From Ariolimax columbianus (taxonomy: Eukaryota > Mollusca > Gastropoda > Stylommatophora > Arionidae), in contig JAVGWX010000013.1 in assembly GCA_036924085.1 (NCBI GenBank), positions 48,261,965 to 48,325,964 on the forward strand: DNA of 64,000 bases, read 5' to 3'. Of the stretch, positions 53,401-62,834 are shown piece after piece. The notes under the pieces were generated by a model, which did not search any database, was not told the DNA's origin, and worked only from the letters and a program-made list of their open reading frames with translations. Position 1 is the first letter of the stretch, and the number at the start of each line of letters is the position of its first letter. Made by a program: the position numbers and the translations under genes.

Positions 53401-53421
53401 CGTACGAAGAAGAAGAAGAAG
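50413..53421 (+). mobile_element. Jockey-like LINE, RT plus RNase H, 5'-truncated
   Basis: This is the most complete mobile element in the window. Frame 1 (50501-51475) holds KKRKSPGKDGITNEML, WKDAVLVPVPKNGK, GYRPISLLSCVGKLMERMI and QAGFRQHRSTEDQ. After a shift come MDLEKAFDKVW (catalytic Asp in AFD), then GVPQGGVLSPTLFLVYINDI, then FADDLAMW with FADD at 51721-51732. After another shift there are the thumb (NPNYLGVTFDRRMTW, RPVLEYGIAAWTTAAKAN) and an RNase H domain: YTDGS at 52605-52619, FRAEAEALRAAV, ITDALAVVTAL and, past an in-frame stop at 52884-52886, GNEEADRLAK. The C-terminus ends in the RTGHNRL and zinc-like region with a late frameshift near 53205, and a (GAA)n tail. ORF1 and the endonuclease are missing. 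At least four frameshifts and one stop make it non-functional. Confidence 0.92.
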
Positions 53422-53429
53422 AATGTCAG

Positions 53430-53430
53430 G

Positions 53431-53463
<33 letters not shown>

Positions 53464-54100
53464 TAACATCCCCTTTGAAGTACGTTACTCTCATCGCATC
53501 CGATCTGTAAGACTTCCGCCTTTGTCGATGTCTTTCTCCGTGATGTCTTGTGTCCATCGTCTCCTTGGTCTTCCTCTTTCCAGGCACCATAAGCCCCACT
53601 ATCGTTATCTCCACACCATTATGACGTTTGATGTGTCCAAAATAATTTAGCTTCCTGGACATGATATTGTTAACTAACCAATTTTCAACGATCTCCAGTT
53701 CCTTTTTTCATGTTCGCTATCCATGGTATTTTGAGCACCCTTCTGCAGCATTTTAGTTCAAAACATGCAATATTTTTCTTAAGTGTTTGTGTGGTGGTCC
53801 ACGTTTCACATCCCGTACGTTGCCACCTGCAAGTTCGCATGATTGTTATGTTCGTCATTGTATTACAGTTCTGCCATAAGTTTCAAATTTTATTCAATCT
53901 CTGCATTGCCAAAGCTATTTCCCTTCTGACTTCCTTAGGCAATTTCCATTGTTGCTTAAAATTGAGACAAAGCACTCAAAACTTATTACTTTCTCAATCT
54001 CCTGTTGATGTAGAATAACTTTCTGGTTTGGTTGTTGCCTTGTTTGTGCTCATGATTTTTGGTTTTACTTAAATTCAACTACAGATTTTCATCTTCGCTG
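53430..54100 (-). mobile_element. LINE RT C-terminus, same family as 19815
   Basis: The minus strand carries LQVATYGM, FELKCCRRVLKIPWI, then SRKLNYFGHIKRHNGVEITI, then VGLMVPGKR. A frameshifted tail ends at DAMRVTYFKGDV and a long (ATG)n tail, seen as (ATC)n at 53430-53463. Upstream codons to about 54100 keep a KKTE-like reading. Several stops. Confidence 0.75.
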
Positions 54101-54769
54101 TGTTTTGTTTACCCTTAAGGGTTATCTGTTCACTGTCTTTGAGAGGACAATCGTCTCATCTACTATGTCAGGGTCACTGATGAGAATTCAAATCTTAAGC
54201 CCGGCTCTACATTATGTTTCTCTCAATATTTATTTTTAATATGCTAGAGGGCAAGACATATTGTCGATAACAGATAAGCGGTGGCAAATGACGTCAATGA
54301 CTGTATTGAAGAATCAATGATTACTTATGTTTAAACAGCGTATAACGATGGTTACGAAAATGCTTCTTCCTCCGAGGCTAGATAGATAAATGGAGCACTT
54401 TGTATGGCACTAGACAACAGCTGACAAACACGTACATATAGCCTTACATGGCACTGTGTCGAAGGGTGAGAACTCGGATGTTGCTGAGTCCGTAACAACA
54501 GCAAGGTTTCAATAAAATAATTACAAATATTTATTTTTAAATAGAATACTACTCCGCCTCTCTCTCCCCCACCCCACCTCACTCACGACTCTCATTACCT
54601 CACCCAACAATAAGGTAATAAAAGTGATTTCTAAATAAAGATATTGATCATTGGAACACCTCTCCCGCTCTCTATTTTACCTGTCTGCATCAAATGTGCC
54701 AGTTGATCTATAATCTCCATATTAAGAGCGCACTTATTACAAATGTTCTACTTTAACTTGTTATACCGT
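54101..54769. other. Mostly unassigned
   Basis: A segment near 54440-54515 (TTACATGGCACTGTGTCGAA) is related to the insertion at 47362-47562. Nothing else recognised. Confidence 0.4.
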
Positions 54770-54990
54770 CAGCCTCAAATATTTATTTTGGTGATATACC
54801 GTCAGCTTCAAACATTTAATTGGATGTCCATGTTATACTATCAGCATCAAACATTAAATTGAATCTCATCGGCCTCAAACATTTAATTTGGTTTCGCTCT
54901 TTCACAGCATACGCCTCAAACATTTAATTTGGTTTCGCTCTTTCACAGCATACGCCTCAAACATTCAATTTGGTCTTGCTTGTTTTGTAC
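54770..54990 (+). repeat. ~42-bp minisatellite, ~5 copies
   Basis: Units carry GCCTCAAACATTTAATTTGG and a variable half. It is the same monomer family as 55530-56079, from which it is separated by family D and spacer DNA. Confidence 0.8.
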
Positions 54991-55027
54991 AATGTGTACA
55001 ATATTCACAGCAGCATCATTGAATAGC

Positions 55028-55345
55028 AAAGACGGCGCCATAACCGGCTGCGGGTCTACATTGCTCTTCTGTTTTAGTGCATTATAGATGCTGCCAGACT
55101 ACGGATTTGAAGGGAATTCACACTAGTCGACGACTTACACTTGTGTTCACGAAACGTGTCGTTGTTTTCCATTTGGATTGGTTAATTTGTTCGTTTTGTG
55201 TGTTTTTTTCTGTCATATTATCTTGGAATGGACATGGGCTATATGAATAGCAACTACCCTTAAACATGTCATATTTCACGGTCTAGTTCACACGGCTCAA
55301 CTTCACGAGATTGGTACCCTTTACCCTAGCTGAAGACAGTGCCAG
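55028..55345 (+). mobile_element. Dispersed repeat family D, copy 4
   Basis: Starts GGCGCCATAACCGGCTGCGG and passes CACTAGTCGACGACTTACAC and GTCATATTTCACGGTCTAGT. It appears inserted within a once continuous minisatellite (54770-56079). Confidence 0.8.
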
Positions 55346-55529
55346 CTTTGTTGTATGAGATCTAGACACAAATATAATGAACTGCCACCTGGAAAGAGAT
55401 GGGCTCTTTCAGGTGTGTAGCGGCCCAAGACACACCGTTGTTGTATGGCGGGTAGTTGGTACTACAAACTGCAATAATGGTACCTCAACGACCTTCTAGG
55501 TTATGGGACTGATGATGGTTCACATCAAA

Positions 55530-56079
55530 CGTTTAAAGCTATTGTACAAAATGCCTCAGACATTCACCTGTATTCTAATATTCTAGCAAAAGCCCCTAAC
55601 AAATTAACCGTTATCCTGTCGTCCTACCAAAAAGCCTCAAGCGTTCAATTTTGTCCTGCTGATCTACCAAAGCCTCAAACAACACGTTTATTCTAACAAA
55701 AGCCACAGATATTCATTTACATCCTGCTGTTTTATAAGAAATCTAGAGAGTTCTCTTTTACACTTACATTCTACATAAAGCCTCAAACATTCACTTTATT
55801 CTTGATATATTGCACCAACACCTCAAACATTCACTTTGTATTGCGTTACACCCATACCCTTAATCATTCACTTTATTTTTGACATATCGCACCAACAATT
55901 CAAATATTCACTTAGTATTGTATTACACCTATACCAGCAAACATTCAATTTAAATTGCGTTACACCCATACCCTTAAACATTCACTTTATTCTTGACATA
56001 TCGCACCAACAACTCAAATATTCACTTTGTATTGTATTACACCTATACCCACAAACATTCACTGTAATTATGTCATCAG
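55530..56079 (+). repeat. ~39-bp minisatellite abutting a 3' splice site, ~13 copies
   Basis: Units of 34-41 bp anchored on CTCAAACATTCACTTTATT, then TTGACATATCGCACCAA. A two-unit higher-order block (about 55860-55965 and 55975-56065) includes TTACACCTATACCCAC-type sequence. The last unit, ACAAACATTCACTGTAATTA, then TGTCATCAG, is the acceptor region of the exon at 56080. Copies toward 55530 are strongly diverged. Confidence 0.85.
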
Positions 56080-56399
56080 ATGCTGACAGGTCGCCTACCA
56101 GGCTACACTCTCCAGGACACACAGCGAGATCTTCCTCTTGAAGAGCCAGGTTCCCAAGGATTGCTACCTGACACAAAGGGAACGCCGACAAGGGCACATC
56201 GTTCACCAGTCGGACCTTACCTCCAGACTCCACAAGAGCACCTGAAGTGGCCTGGATACGTGCATATTGGCACCGCCACTACCACTTCCTTACCCACATC
56301 GCAATGTGTGCCTTTAAGGGACGCCAACTCCTCCAGCCCGTTTTCAAGTCCAACATCACCACCCCCAGCTCACTCTGTTGCTGTATCATTTTTTGCAAG
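56080..56399 (+). CDS. Candidate protein-coding exon 2 (internal), unknown protein
   Basis: The acceptor TTATGTCATCAG ends at 56079 and the donor AAG|GTTAGT starts at 56400. The 320 bases between are open in phase 0, which matches the end phase of the exon at 15252-15417. The peptide is Pro/Ser/Thr-rich: MLTGRLPGYTLQDTQRDLPL, then GSQGLLPDTKGTPTRAHRSP, then KWPGYVHIGTATTTSLPTSQ, then SPFSSPTSPPPAHSVAVSFF. The exon is richer in G and C than its surroundings and shows no transposon motif. It ends in phase 2. I do not recognise the protein. The composition would suit a disordered linker or cytoplasmic tail. If real, the next exon lies outside the window or is unrecognised. Confidence 0.5.
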
Positions 56400-56572
56400 G
56401 TTAGTAATTATTTTCTTAAAAACTAAATTGTATTCTGCGCCACTTTTATATCAAATGCGTTTTTACAGGTGGGTAGACTGACACGTGTGCGAACAGGAGC
56501 TGGGACCGGTTCCTATGTCGCGAAATGCAACAGCTGTAAATATTTTGTTGAATAATTCAGATCGTCTTTACA

Positions 56573-56912
56573 GGATCAAGATCCTGAACAGCGCATGAGC
56601 AGCAGTGGTCAGCGACCCATAGATGACTGTTATCGTCAGGGCCAGCGAACCAGAGCTACCAAGACCCTTCTACACCTCCACGCAGTGAACCGAGATAATG
56701 GCCAAAAAATAGAGCAGACCAAAGATGGAAGACAGCCTGGTACTCAAAAATTCCTGCTAAAGTCGAATGTGTTGGACCGAAAGGTGCAAATAGCTCAGTG
56801 AATCTGTAAACTACGACACAACGCATTCCTTTCTCTGGATTACATTCTGCTACTTGCAAAGCCCTTTCCAGGGCTTGGTGTTGGGAGATTGAAAACGAAT
56901 GAAGAAGAAGAT
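56573..56912 (+). mobile_element. SINE-A copy with (GAA)n tail
   Basis: From GGATCAAGATCCTGAACAGC to GGTGTTGGGAGATTGAAAAC and GAAGAAGAAGATC. It has an internal change of the AGGCTGCAGCAG segment to AATGGCCAAAAA. Confidence 0.87.
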
Positions 56913-57365
56913 CTTCTTTACAACATACCATTTCTTCATCACCGTATGCAGCCATAGGGTGTCTCGACGATGTCTAGAGAAAGCACTGAAAATCCTCCTG
57001 ATGCTGGTGTCTACACAGAGTTTGGACATGGCTCGTATTTGTAAATAGCATAGATCTTACGTTATTAACCTTTTCGTTAACGCGGAACCCTGTGTATTTA
57101 TATTTTGTTCACGCAGACACCCCCTTCCTCCCCCCTTTAACTATTTCTTTTGTTGCCGCTAACCCGAAGACATATTTCATATATATACTATTTTTCAGGA
57201 ATGAAATATCTATGTTTACAATAGTAAACAATGTCTGCTATTTAAAATGTTTTTGGAAATGTGCTGTTATTAAAATAAAATCAAAATAAAATCTTCTCTT
57301 ACCGTCAAACGTTAATATATCCTTCACTTATTATCAGTATATATTCATGTTCACACAATCTTGGC
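56913..57365. other. Unassigned AT-rich spacer
   Basis: No gene recognised. Confidence 0.5.
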
Positions 57366-57542
57366 TTGGCATCGTTCGTTCTCAATCTCCTGCTACCATT
57401 CCATGAAAGGGCTTTAGTAGCAGAATGTAGTCCAGAGAACGGAATGCCTTGTTGTCGTAGTCACATCATCTTGGCTTGGCATCGTTCGTTCTCAATCTCC
57501 TGCTACCATTCCATGAAAGGGCTTCAGTAGCAGAATGTAGCA
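57366..57542 (-). mobile_element. SINE-A 3' tail, tandemly duplicated
   Basis: Two copies of about 115 bp, the second shorter, containing TTGGCTTGGCATCGTTCGTT, then CTCAATCTCCTGCTACCATT, then AGTAGCAGAATGTAG. They include the very segment amplified at 62835-64000. It looks like an early stage of array growth. Confidence 0.8.
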
Positions 57543-57905
57543 AATAACATTTCAATACAAATTTATAGCGTTCACGATGTGTGCGCGAGTCAATGCCCAC
57601 TAATGTTCATTTTAAATTACATTATCTATATCATACATTTATCTTTCTGGATCACTTTGACCGGTACTCGACAATCCGTACTCTCTTATGTTTATTTAAA
57701 TCCTATGAAAATTAGAAGACGATCGTATTCCAGAGTAAATATTGGTTGTAAGTTCAATTGAACTGTTGACTTGCCTCATTGAGAGGGTTGGCACTGCATT
57801 ACTTACAAGTTTTGTTATATTGGGCTCAACAGCTGAGATTTGTATTCTGAGTTCTGGCGACGTTTTTCAAACGGGTTCTATACTTATTCTTGGCTTGCCT
57901 TGGCT
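57543..57905. other. Unassigned spacer
   Basis: Nothing recognised. Confidence 0.5.
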
Positions 57906-58085
57906 TTGTTCGTTCTCAATCTCCCGCTACCAAATCCCGACACGGGCCTAAGTAGCAGAATGTAGTCCAGAGAACGGAATGCGTTGTGTCGTAGTTTAGG
58001 GTTTGAATGCGATATTTGCACCTTTCGGTCCAATACATCCGACTTCAGCAAGCATTTTTTGAGTACAGGGTTAGCATTCTGAAGA
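57906..58085 (-). mobile_element. SINE-A copy, 3' half
   Basis: Antisense order CGTTCTCAATCTCCCGCTAC, AGTAGCAGAATGTAGTCCAG, CACCTTTCGGTCCAATACAT, AAGCATTTTTTGAGTACAGG. The 5' half is missing and the tail is TTGGCTTTG instead of (TTC)n. Confidence 0.83.
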
Positions 58086-58263
58086 CGAACCATCCGTTTA
58101 AAATCCGACTCAGTGGCGGTGTTTACAGAGGTCTGTGATCACGCACGACAGCCCTGCGTTGGTGTTCGGTCAACTGCCTCACCCGCTGAACTTCCTTCCA
58201 CGCCATCTGTTTAATCGGCATTTATCTCATTGTGTGCTCGTTGTCTACATGGATTTCTAATGT

Positions 58264-58592
58264 CGTTGTTGTTGGATGCCCATAATGAGTAGGATTACTT
58301 CTTTGTGAGCCCTGAAAAGGACGGTAAGTGGCGGGTTGTAGCTTTCCTCATATCCCGTGCGTGCTGATGAAGATGGACCGCGGTCCCCCACGCTGTTGTG
58401 CTATGCTTAGCTTTATCTGCGTGTCACTCACTACTATGGGGATCACCTCGTTAACCAGACTGCCGTGAAAACAGCCCGTTTCCAGGAAGGGCTGCGAGGA
58501 AGCTAAGCTGAGGGTCTTGGCCATAATATTTTGCTTGATACTGACTTATAAGAGTGATCAGTATTTTGTGCCTAACCAGATGTTAGTCTTCA
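58264..58592 (+). mobile_element. VNTR element, copy with one minisatellite monomer
   Basis: TGTTGTTGTTGGATGCCCAT, then CTTTCCTCATATCCCGTGCG, then CTGATGAAGATGGACCGCGG, then GAGGGTCTTGGCCATAATAT. One monomer (GAGTGATCAGTATTTTGTGC) and the shared end CCAGATGTTAGTCTTCATTC follow. Relative to 8000-8375 it has an extra 60 bp near 58400-58460. Confidence 0.75.
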
Positions 58593-59504
58593 TTCCCAAC
58601 TTATACTGTATATGTCTTTGTTTCTATCTTTCTAATTAGTATATCTTTCTATTTTTCGTCTGTTTTTAAATATCAAAGCCCAAACAGTTCTTCAAGCCTT
58701 CCTAGACCACATGAGAGGTAACTAAAGACCGGAGGAGTCAGCGAACCACAGGCTTAGAACCGCTCCCATAAAGCAATCCAAACAAATATCATCTTATTTT
58801 TCTTCATCTTCGTACTCATGAACGTCTTCATCTTCTTCTACTTCTCGTCATACTGCTGCTTCCATTAAATTTGATGAAAATGAGTAATTCAAACTTCTAT
58901 TTGTTTCGTCATTTATAGAATACTATGATGATTTAAAAAGTTGTATCGAAACCTACAATACAGATACGGCAGATCAAACACTAATACTGGCAAATAGTTT
59001 CTTTTTTGTCTTGCAAATTTAATAACTGGTGATGGAAGATACGAAATGGAAATCAAGAACAGATTTGGGATCCCCAAATCTATTTTCGCTAACATAAATC
59101 ACATATTGGCTCCAACATTTTATTTTTATTTTGTTTCGTTTGTCGCACTGCTCTTGGCATGAGGCGTCGGGTAGAGGCAGAATGCGTCGATTTCTTGTTA
59201 TCGCCAGGTGGGAGGGAGGCTTATGCTGTCGTTAGGTGAAACTTTATGAGTGTGCCTTATACGCTGTCGATCTACCTACGTCGAGGGTGGCTTCGTGCTT
59301 GTGGACCGGACCCTGCCTATTTATATGCTCTCGCTGCATGTTGATCATAATGCATTCTGACTTCTTGGCCGTCAATGTAGACACTAACTGGTTTTGTTCA
59401 CACTATCTGCCTCAGTGTGGTGTCACAATTTGTCGTTCCGGCTGCACTTCCCACACAGCGCATCTCAACAGCTCTGGATCTTACTCTTATGTGTTTCAAG
59501 TAAG
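58593..59504. other. Mostly unassigned
   Basis: A 94-codon + frame at 59236-59520 has several Cys but no recognised family, and its end lies in the following LINE. No exon call made. Confidence 0.4.
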
Positions 59505-59710
59505 AACCAAGATTAGATAGGAAATATTATTTTAGTCAGAGGGTGGTGAATGCTTGGAATGCATTGCTATGGGAGGTAGTGGAGGCAGCGACAGTTAATG
59601 CATTTAAGAACAAATTGGATGCGCATAGCAGGGTGATGTAAATTAAACTGGCTGTATACAGACTCTGCAGGGTCTTCTAAACCAGTATAAAGACGTTAAG
59701 TTAAGCTAAG
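59505..59710 (+). mobile_element. CR1/L2-like LINE C-terminus
   Basis: A + reading gives RVVNAWNALLWEVVEAATVN, then AFKNKLDAHSRVM and a stop. The shared 3' end has CTGCAGGGTCTTCTAAACCA and GACGTTAAGTTAAGCTAAG. Less than 40 codons of the RT remain. Confidence 0.75.
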
Positions 59711-59819
59711 ATTTACATTGTTAACATAAGGAAGGAATAAATAGTGCATTAAACAGCCTCCTCTTAGATGAAAGAAACGCTCTACGGTGTTTTAAAATCG
59801 ATGCAGTTTGATAGTTGAC

Positions 59820-60000
59820 AATGTTCGCCTTCTAAATTATATGTACGATGCTTCTGTCTACTCTGTCGTCATCAGTAAACTTACTACCCAGGTACGTATT
59901 TTAACTCTCGAACTTGCTTGATACATTTGTCACTGATGTGGAAACTTCTCTGTGCATTTATTTCATCCAAAGAAATACGTCACAAATTAAAAAAGAGAGA
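59820..60000 (-). mobile_element. LINE RT thumb fragment, family of 1800-3513
   Basis: The minus strand reads INAQRSFHISDKCIKQVREL, then YLGSKFTDDDRVDRSI. It matches the FKYLGSxFTxDGRxDRE block, and the segment QRSFHTSGKTQNQVRE at 61880-61930. Confidence 0.55.
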
Positions 60001-60093
60001 GATCCAATGTTATGTGATATACGTTCGCCTTTACTGTATGGTGTAGATACTTCGACATTCAACAACGTGTTGAGGGAGAGAATGGTTGCGTAG

Positions 60094-60680
60094 TGTGTTG
60101 TATGCTCTAGTCGTGTAATGTGTTGTACCGTGTTGTATGGCGGGTCGTGTAGTGTGTAGTATAGCTAATCATGTAGTATGTTGTACTGTATTGTACTGTG
60201 TTAGTCATATAGTGTGTTGTACTGTGTTGTATGAGCTAGTCATATAGTGTGTTGTACTGTGTTGTATGCGCTAGTCATGTAGTGTGTTGTACTGTGTTGT
60301 ATGCGCTAATCGTGTAGTGTGTTGTACTGTATTGTATGCGCTAGTCATGTAGTGTGTTGTACTGTGTTGTATGCGCTATTCGTGTAGTGTGTTGCACTGT
60401 GTTTTATGCGCTAGTCATGTACTGTGTTGTACTGTGTTGTATGCGCTAATCGTGTAGTGTGTTGCACTGTGTTTTATGCGCTAGTCATGTACTGTGTTGT
60501 ATGCGCTAATCGTGTAGTGTGTTGTACTGTGTTGTATGCGCTATTCGTGTAGTGTGTTGCACTGTGTTTTATGCGCTAGTCATGTAGTGTGTTGTACTGT
60601 GTTGTATGCGCTAATCGTGTAGTGTGTTGTACTGTGTTTTTTGCACTAGTCATGTAGTATGTTGTACTATGCTGTATGCA
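60094..60680. repeat. 35-bp minisatellite, ~16 copies
   Basis: Units of TGCGCTAGTCATGTAGTGTG, then TTGTACTGTGTTGTA, with GCTAATCG and GCACTGTGTTTTA variants that recur in blocks (higher-order units of 105-120 bp between 60340 and 60600). The left edge is degenerate. Confidence 0.95.
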
Positions 60681-60727
60681 TCAAAATTTAACAAATAATT
60701 GTTTATTCTTCTTAATTTTTTTTCTTC

Positions 60728-60900
60728 AGGCGTTGAATGGCAGGTTGCAGTAACTTTCCTCATATTCCGAGCGTGCTGATGAAGGTGGACCGTTGTTCCT
60801 CCATGCGGTTCTGCTATGCTTGTTTTCATATCCGTATTGTTCACTAATTCATGGATTGCGTCTATCTGCCACCTCGTTAGCCAGGTGGCCAAGAACAACA
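60728..60900 (+). mobile_element. VNTR-element 5' block fragment
   Basis: GCGTTGAATGGCAGGTTGCA, then CTTTCCTCATATTCCGAGCG, then GCTGATGAAGGTGGACCGTT, then ACCTCGTTAGCCAGGTGGCC. It has no minisatellite monomer and is truncated where the next LINE begins. Confidence 0.65.
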
Positions 60901-60904
60901 TCGT

Positions 60905-61200
60905 CCTCTAATTCTTCATCGATCAGCCGATGCTATGCTGGTAGACCGATGAGGTCCACGAAGGAGACTCATGTCAGGTCTTCGCCGGTCCACCAAATCT
61001 TTTCGAGCGAGGTCATTCCCCCGGATCAAACTGGTTTTCTCTGGTCTGCATAAGTTGGGCAGTCCTGGGGAATATGTTCTAGTGTTTGCTTGGATGCTGC
61101 GCAATCGAATTTGGTCGTGTTTCTAAGACATATTCTATGAAAGTGGGTAAAGAGTCTGAAGATTTGCCCATCTCTGTCAAACTTGTCAATTCTATCATTT
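60905..61200 (-). mobile_element. Jockey-like element C-terminal fragment
   Basis: The minus strand carries FHRICLRNTTKFDCAASKQT, then LEHIPQDCPTYADQRKPV, across a frame change, then TSLEKIWW. It matches the HLxRxxL...C...PQTxEHILQDCPxxxxxRxxxWP block of RNase H-bearing LINEs. Confidence 0.65.
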
Positions 61201-61229
61201 CCTGGTTGTTATTCTTTGTGGTGGTCTCT

Positions 61230-61530
61230 CCAATCTGTCCTCATGCATCGTTCTATGAGTGTCTTTTCCTTACAGCTCCGTGGATGATGAGCCTGCGTGC
61301 CAAAGAACAGCTTTTTTCCAGGGAGACCTTCGTAGAAGTGAGGTTAGTCTTCTTGTCTCCATAGAAGTTATGCACTTGCTGAACTTTGTAGAATGTTTAT
61401 TTGATCCTATCTGTCCATCGTCTCAATGGTCGACTTCTTGCTGGTGGCCCTGAAACATCCATGTAGTCTGACCTTGCTGCGATTTGATCCTTGTTTGTTG
61501 TCCATAACATTTGATTTTGTGTGCTTCAGT
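61230..61530 (-). mobile_element. LINE RT C-terminal tail fragment
   Basis: The minus strand reads NQMLWTTNKDQIAARSDYMD, then VSGPPARSRPLRRWTDRI, then STKVSLEKSCSLARRLIIHG. The SGPPA-x-x-RPLRRW-x-D stretch resembles an RT tail, but I cannot place the family with confidence. Confidence 0.45.
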
Positions 61531-61960
61531 TTAGTAATTAACTGATGTAGTCCCCACCATTTTCCTCAACGGACTGTAGTTAATTTTGTCGCGAATTGTT
61601 TTTCCTGCTGCACTACGAACACAGCGCATCTCACAGGTCTCAATCTTACTTTTGGGCCTTTCAAATTGCGCCCAAGTTTGACATTGATAACATAACGTGC
61701 ACATGACTAACGTGTTTATCAGCGTCTGTTTAGTGGACATAGTGACACTTGGATAGTTTCAGTATCGGTACTAGCTGGTAGTGCAACTGGTTTGCCTTTT
61801 GAATTAGATTTTCCATTTCTCTGTCCAGTCTACCGTCGTCAGTGCATACACTTCCCAGGTGCGGGATTCCCGTACCTGATTCTGGGTTTTCCCGCTGGTG
61901 TGGAAACTGCGCTGTGTCGGTTGACGTTTGAGTGTCACGGTGTCTGTCTCATCATAATAC
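61531..61960 (-). mobile_element. LINE RT C-terminus, family of 1800-3513
   Basis: The minus strand reads GIPHLGSVCTDDGRLDREME, then NLIQKANQLHYQLVPILK. After a frameshift it reads INTLVMCTLCYQCQTWAQFE, then ETCEMRCVRSAAGKTIRDKI, then KMVGTTSVNY. The CTLCYQCQTW and CEMRC blocks are adjacent here, with no array. Confidence 0.78.
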
Positions 61961-62049
61961 GGTAGTTTCCGAATTTTGTAAGTAGGTTACATTCTCATGA
62001 CGTTTCTTAGAAATACCACCTTGATGGGCTTTTGTTTTTAAAAATCATA

Positions 62050-62165
62050 GCACACTGTAGGTAGATAAGCAGGTAGGTAGATAAGCGGGTAGAAAGGAAG
62101 GGAGGTAGGTAGGTAGGTAGTGGATCGGAAGGAATGAAGGAAGATAGGTAGGTATGTATGTAGGA
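62050..62165. repeat. (GTAG)n/(GAAG)n microsatellite
   Basis: GTAGGTAGATAAGC and AGGTAGGTAGGTAG units with GGAAGGAA interruptions. Confidence 0.93.
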
Positions 62166-62834
62166 ACATTGGTAACAAGCTTAGGGGACAAAGGTCTTTC
62201 ACAACAACGGGCCATTAACACGGTGGGTGTCCGAGTTCCAATCTGCATGTCGTAAGGATGTTATTTGTCGTTTTACACAACCAGATAGTGCGTGGGCGGC
62301 AGCGAAGGCGTGATCATGAAGGAGAAAGCCGAACGTAAGGACGTTTGGGATGTTGAACCGCGCCACTAACCGTTTCTCCAAGATCCCACCCCTGACTTCA
62401 GTTCACACCCCTACCCCTCGCTTTCACCCCCCTACCCCGGCTTTCACCCCTCTGCCCCCCCCTCCCCCAAAATACCCCGACTTGGTTGAGTTTTAACAGT
62501 GGTAGTGTGTATGATATTGATGTCTTCCGCCTAAGATTGTTTGTATCACAATATTAGAAGCCTTAATCGACTGTCCAAACTCAGGCAGCAGTCCGATTCT
62601 CCTCTATGTCACGCACGCGCATCCCTCCTGGTAATTACCTCGGGTAGTAAACAATATTCATGTTTACGATATTCCCATCAGTATTCATGCTTACGACATT
62701 CCCATCAAAATCACGCATGAGAACTTTCTAAACCAAACCACTGGAAAATCACAATAATGAAGAATAAAATGTTACATTTAATTGCAAAAGACAACACAAT
62801 ATCTAGACCAGCTTCATTGCCCTTCTTCTTTGTT
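62166..62834. other. Mostly unassigned; C-rich patch
   Basis: A C-rich stretch with CCCCTACCCC and CCCCCCCTCCCCC lies at 62385-62475. A possible SINE head (GGTTCAACATCCC in reverse near 62350) is too weak to call. Confidence 0.4.

Noticed and set aside
50501..53421. Active Jockey-like retrotransposon
   Set aside because: At least four frameshifts and one in-frame stop, and the endonuclease and ORF1 are missing.
59236..59520. 94-codon Cys-containing + ORF as a secreted peptide gene
   Set aside because: No signal peptide at the start, no family match, and its 3' end lies in a CR1/L2 fragment.
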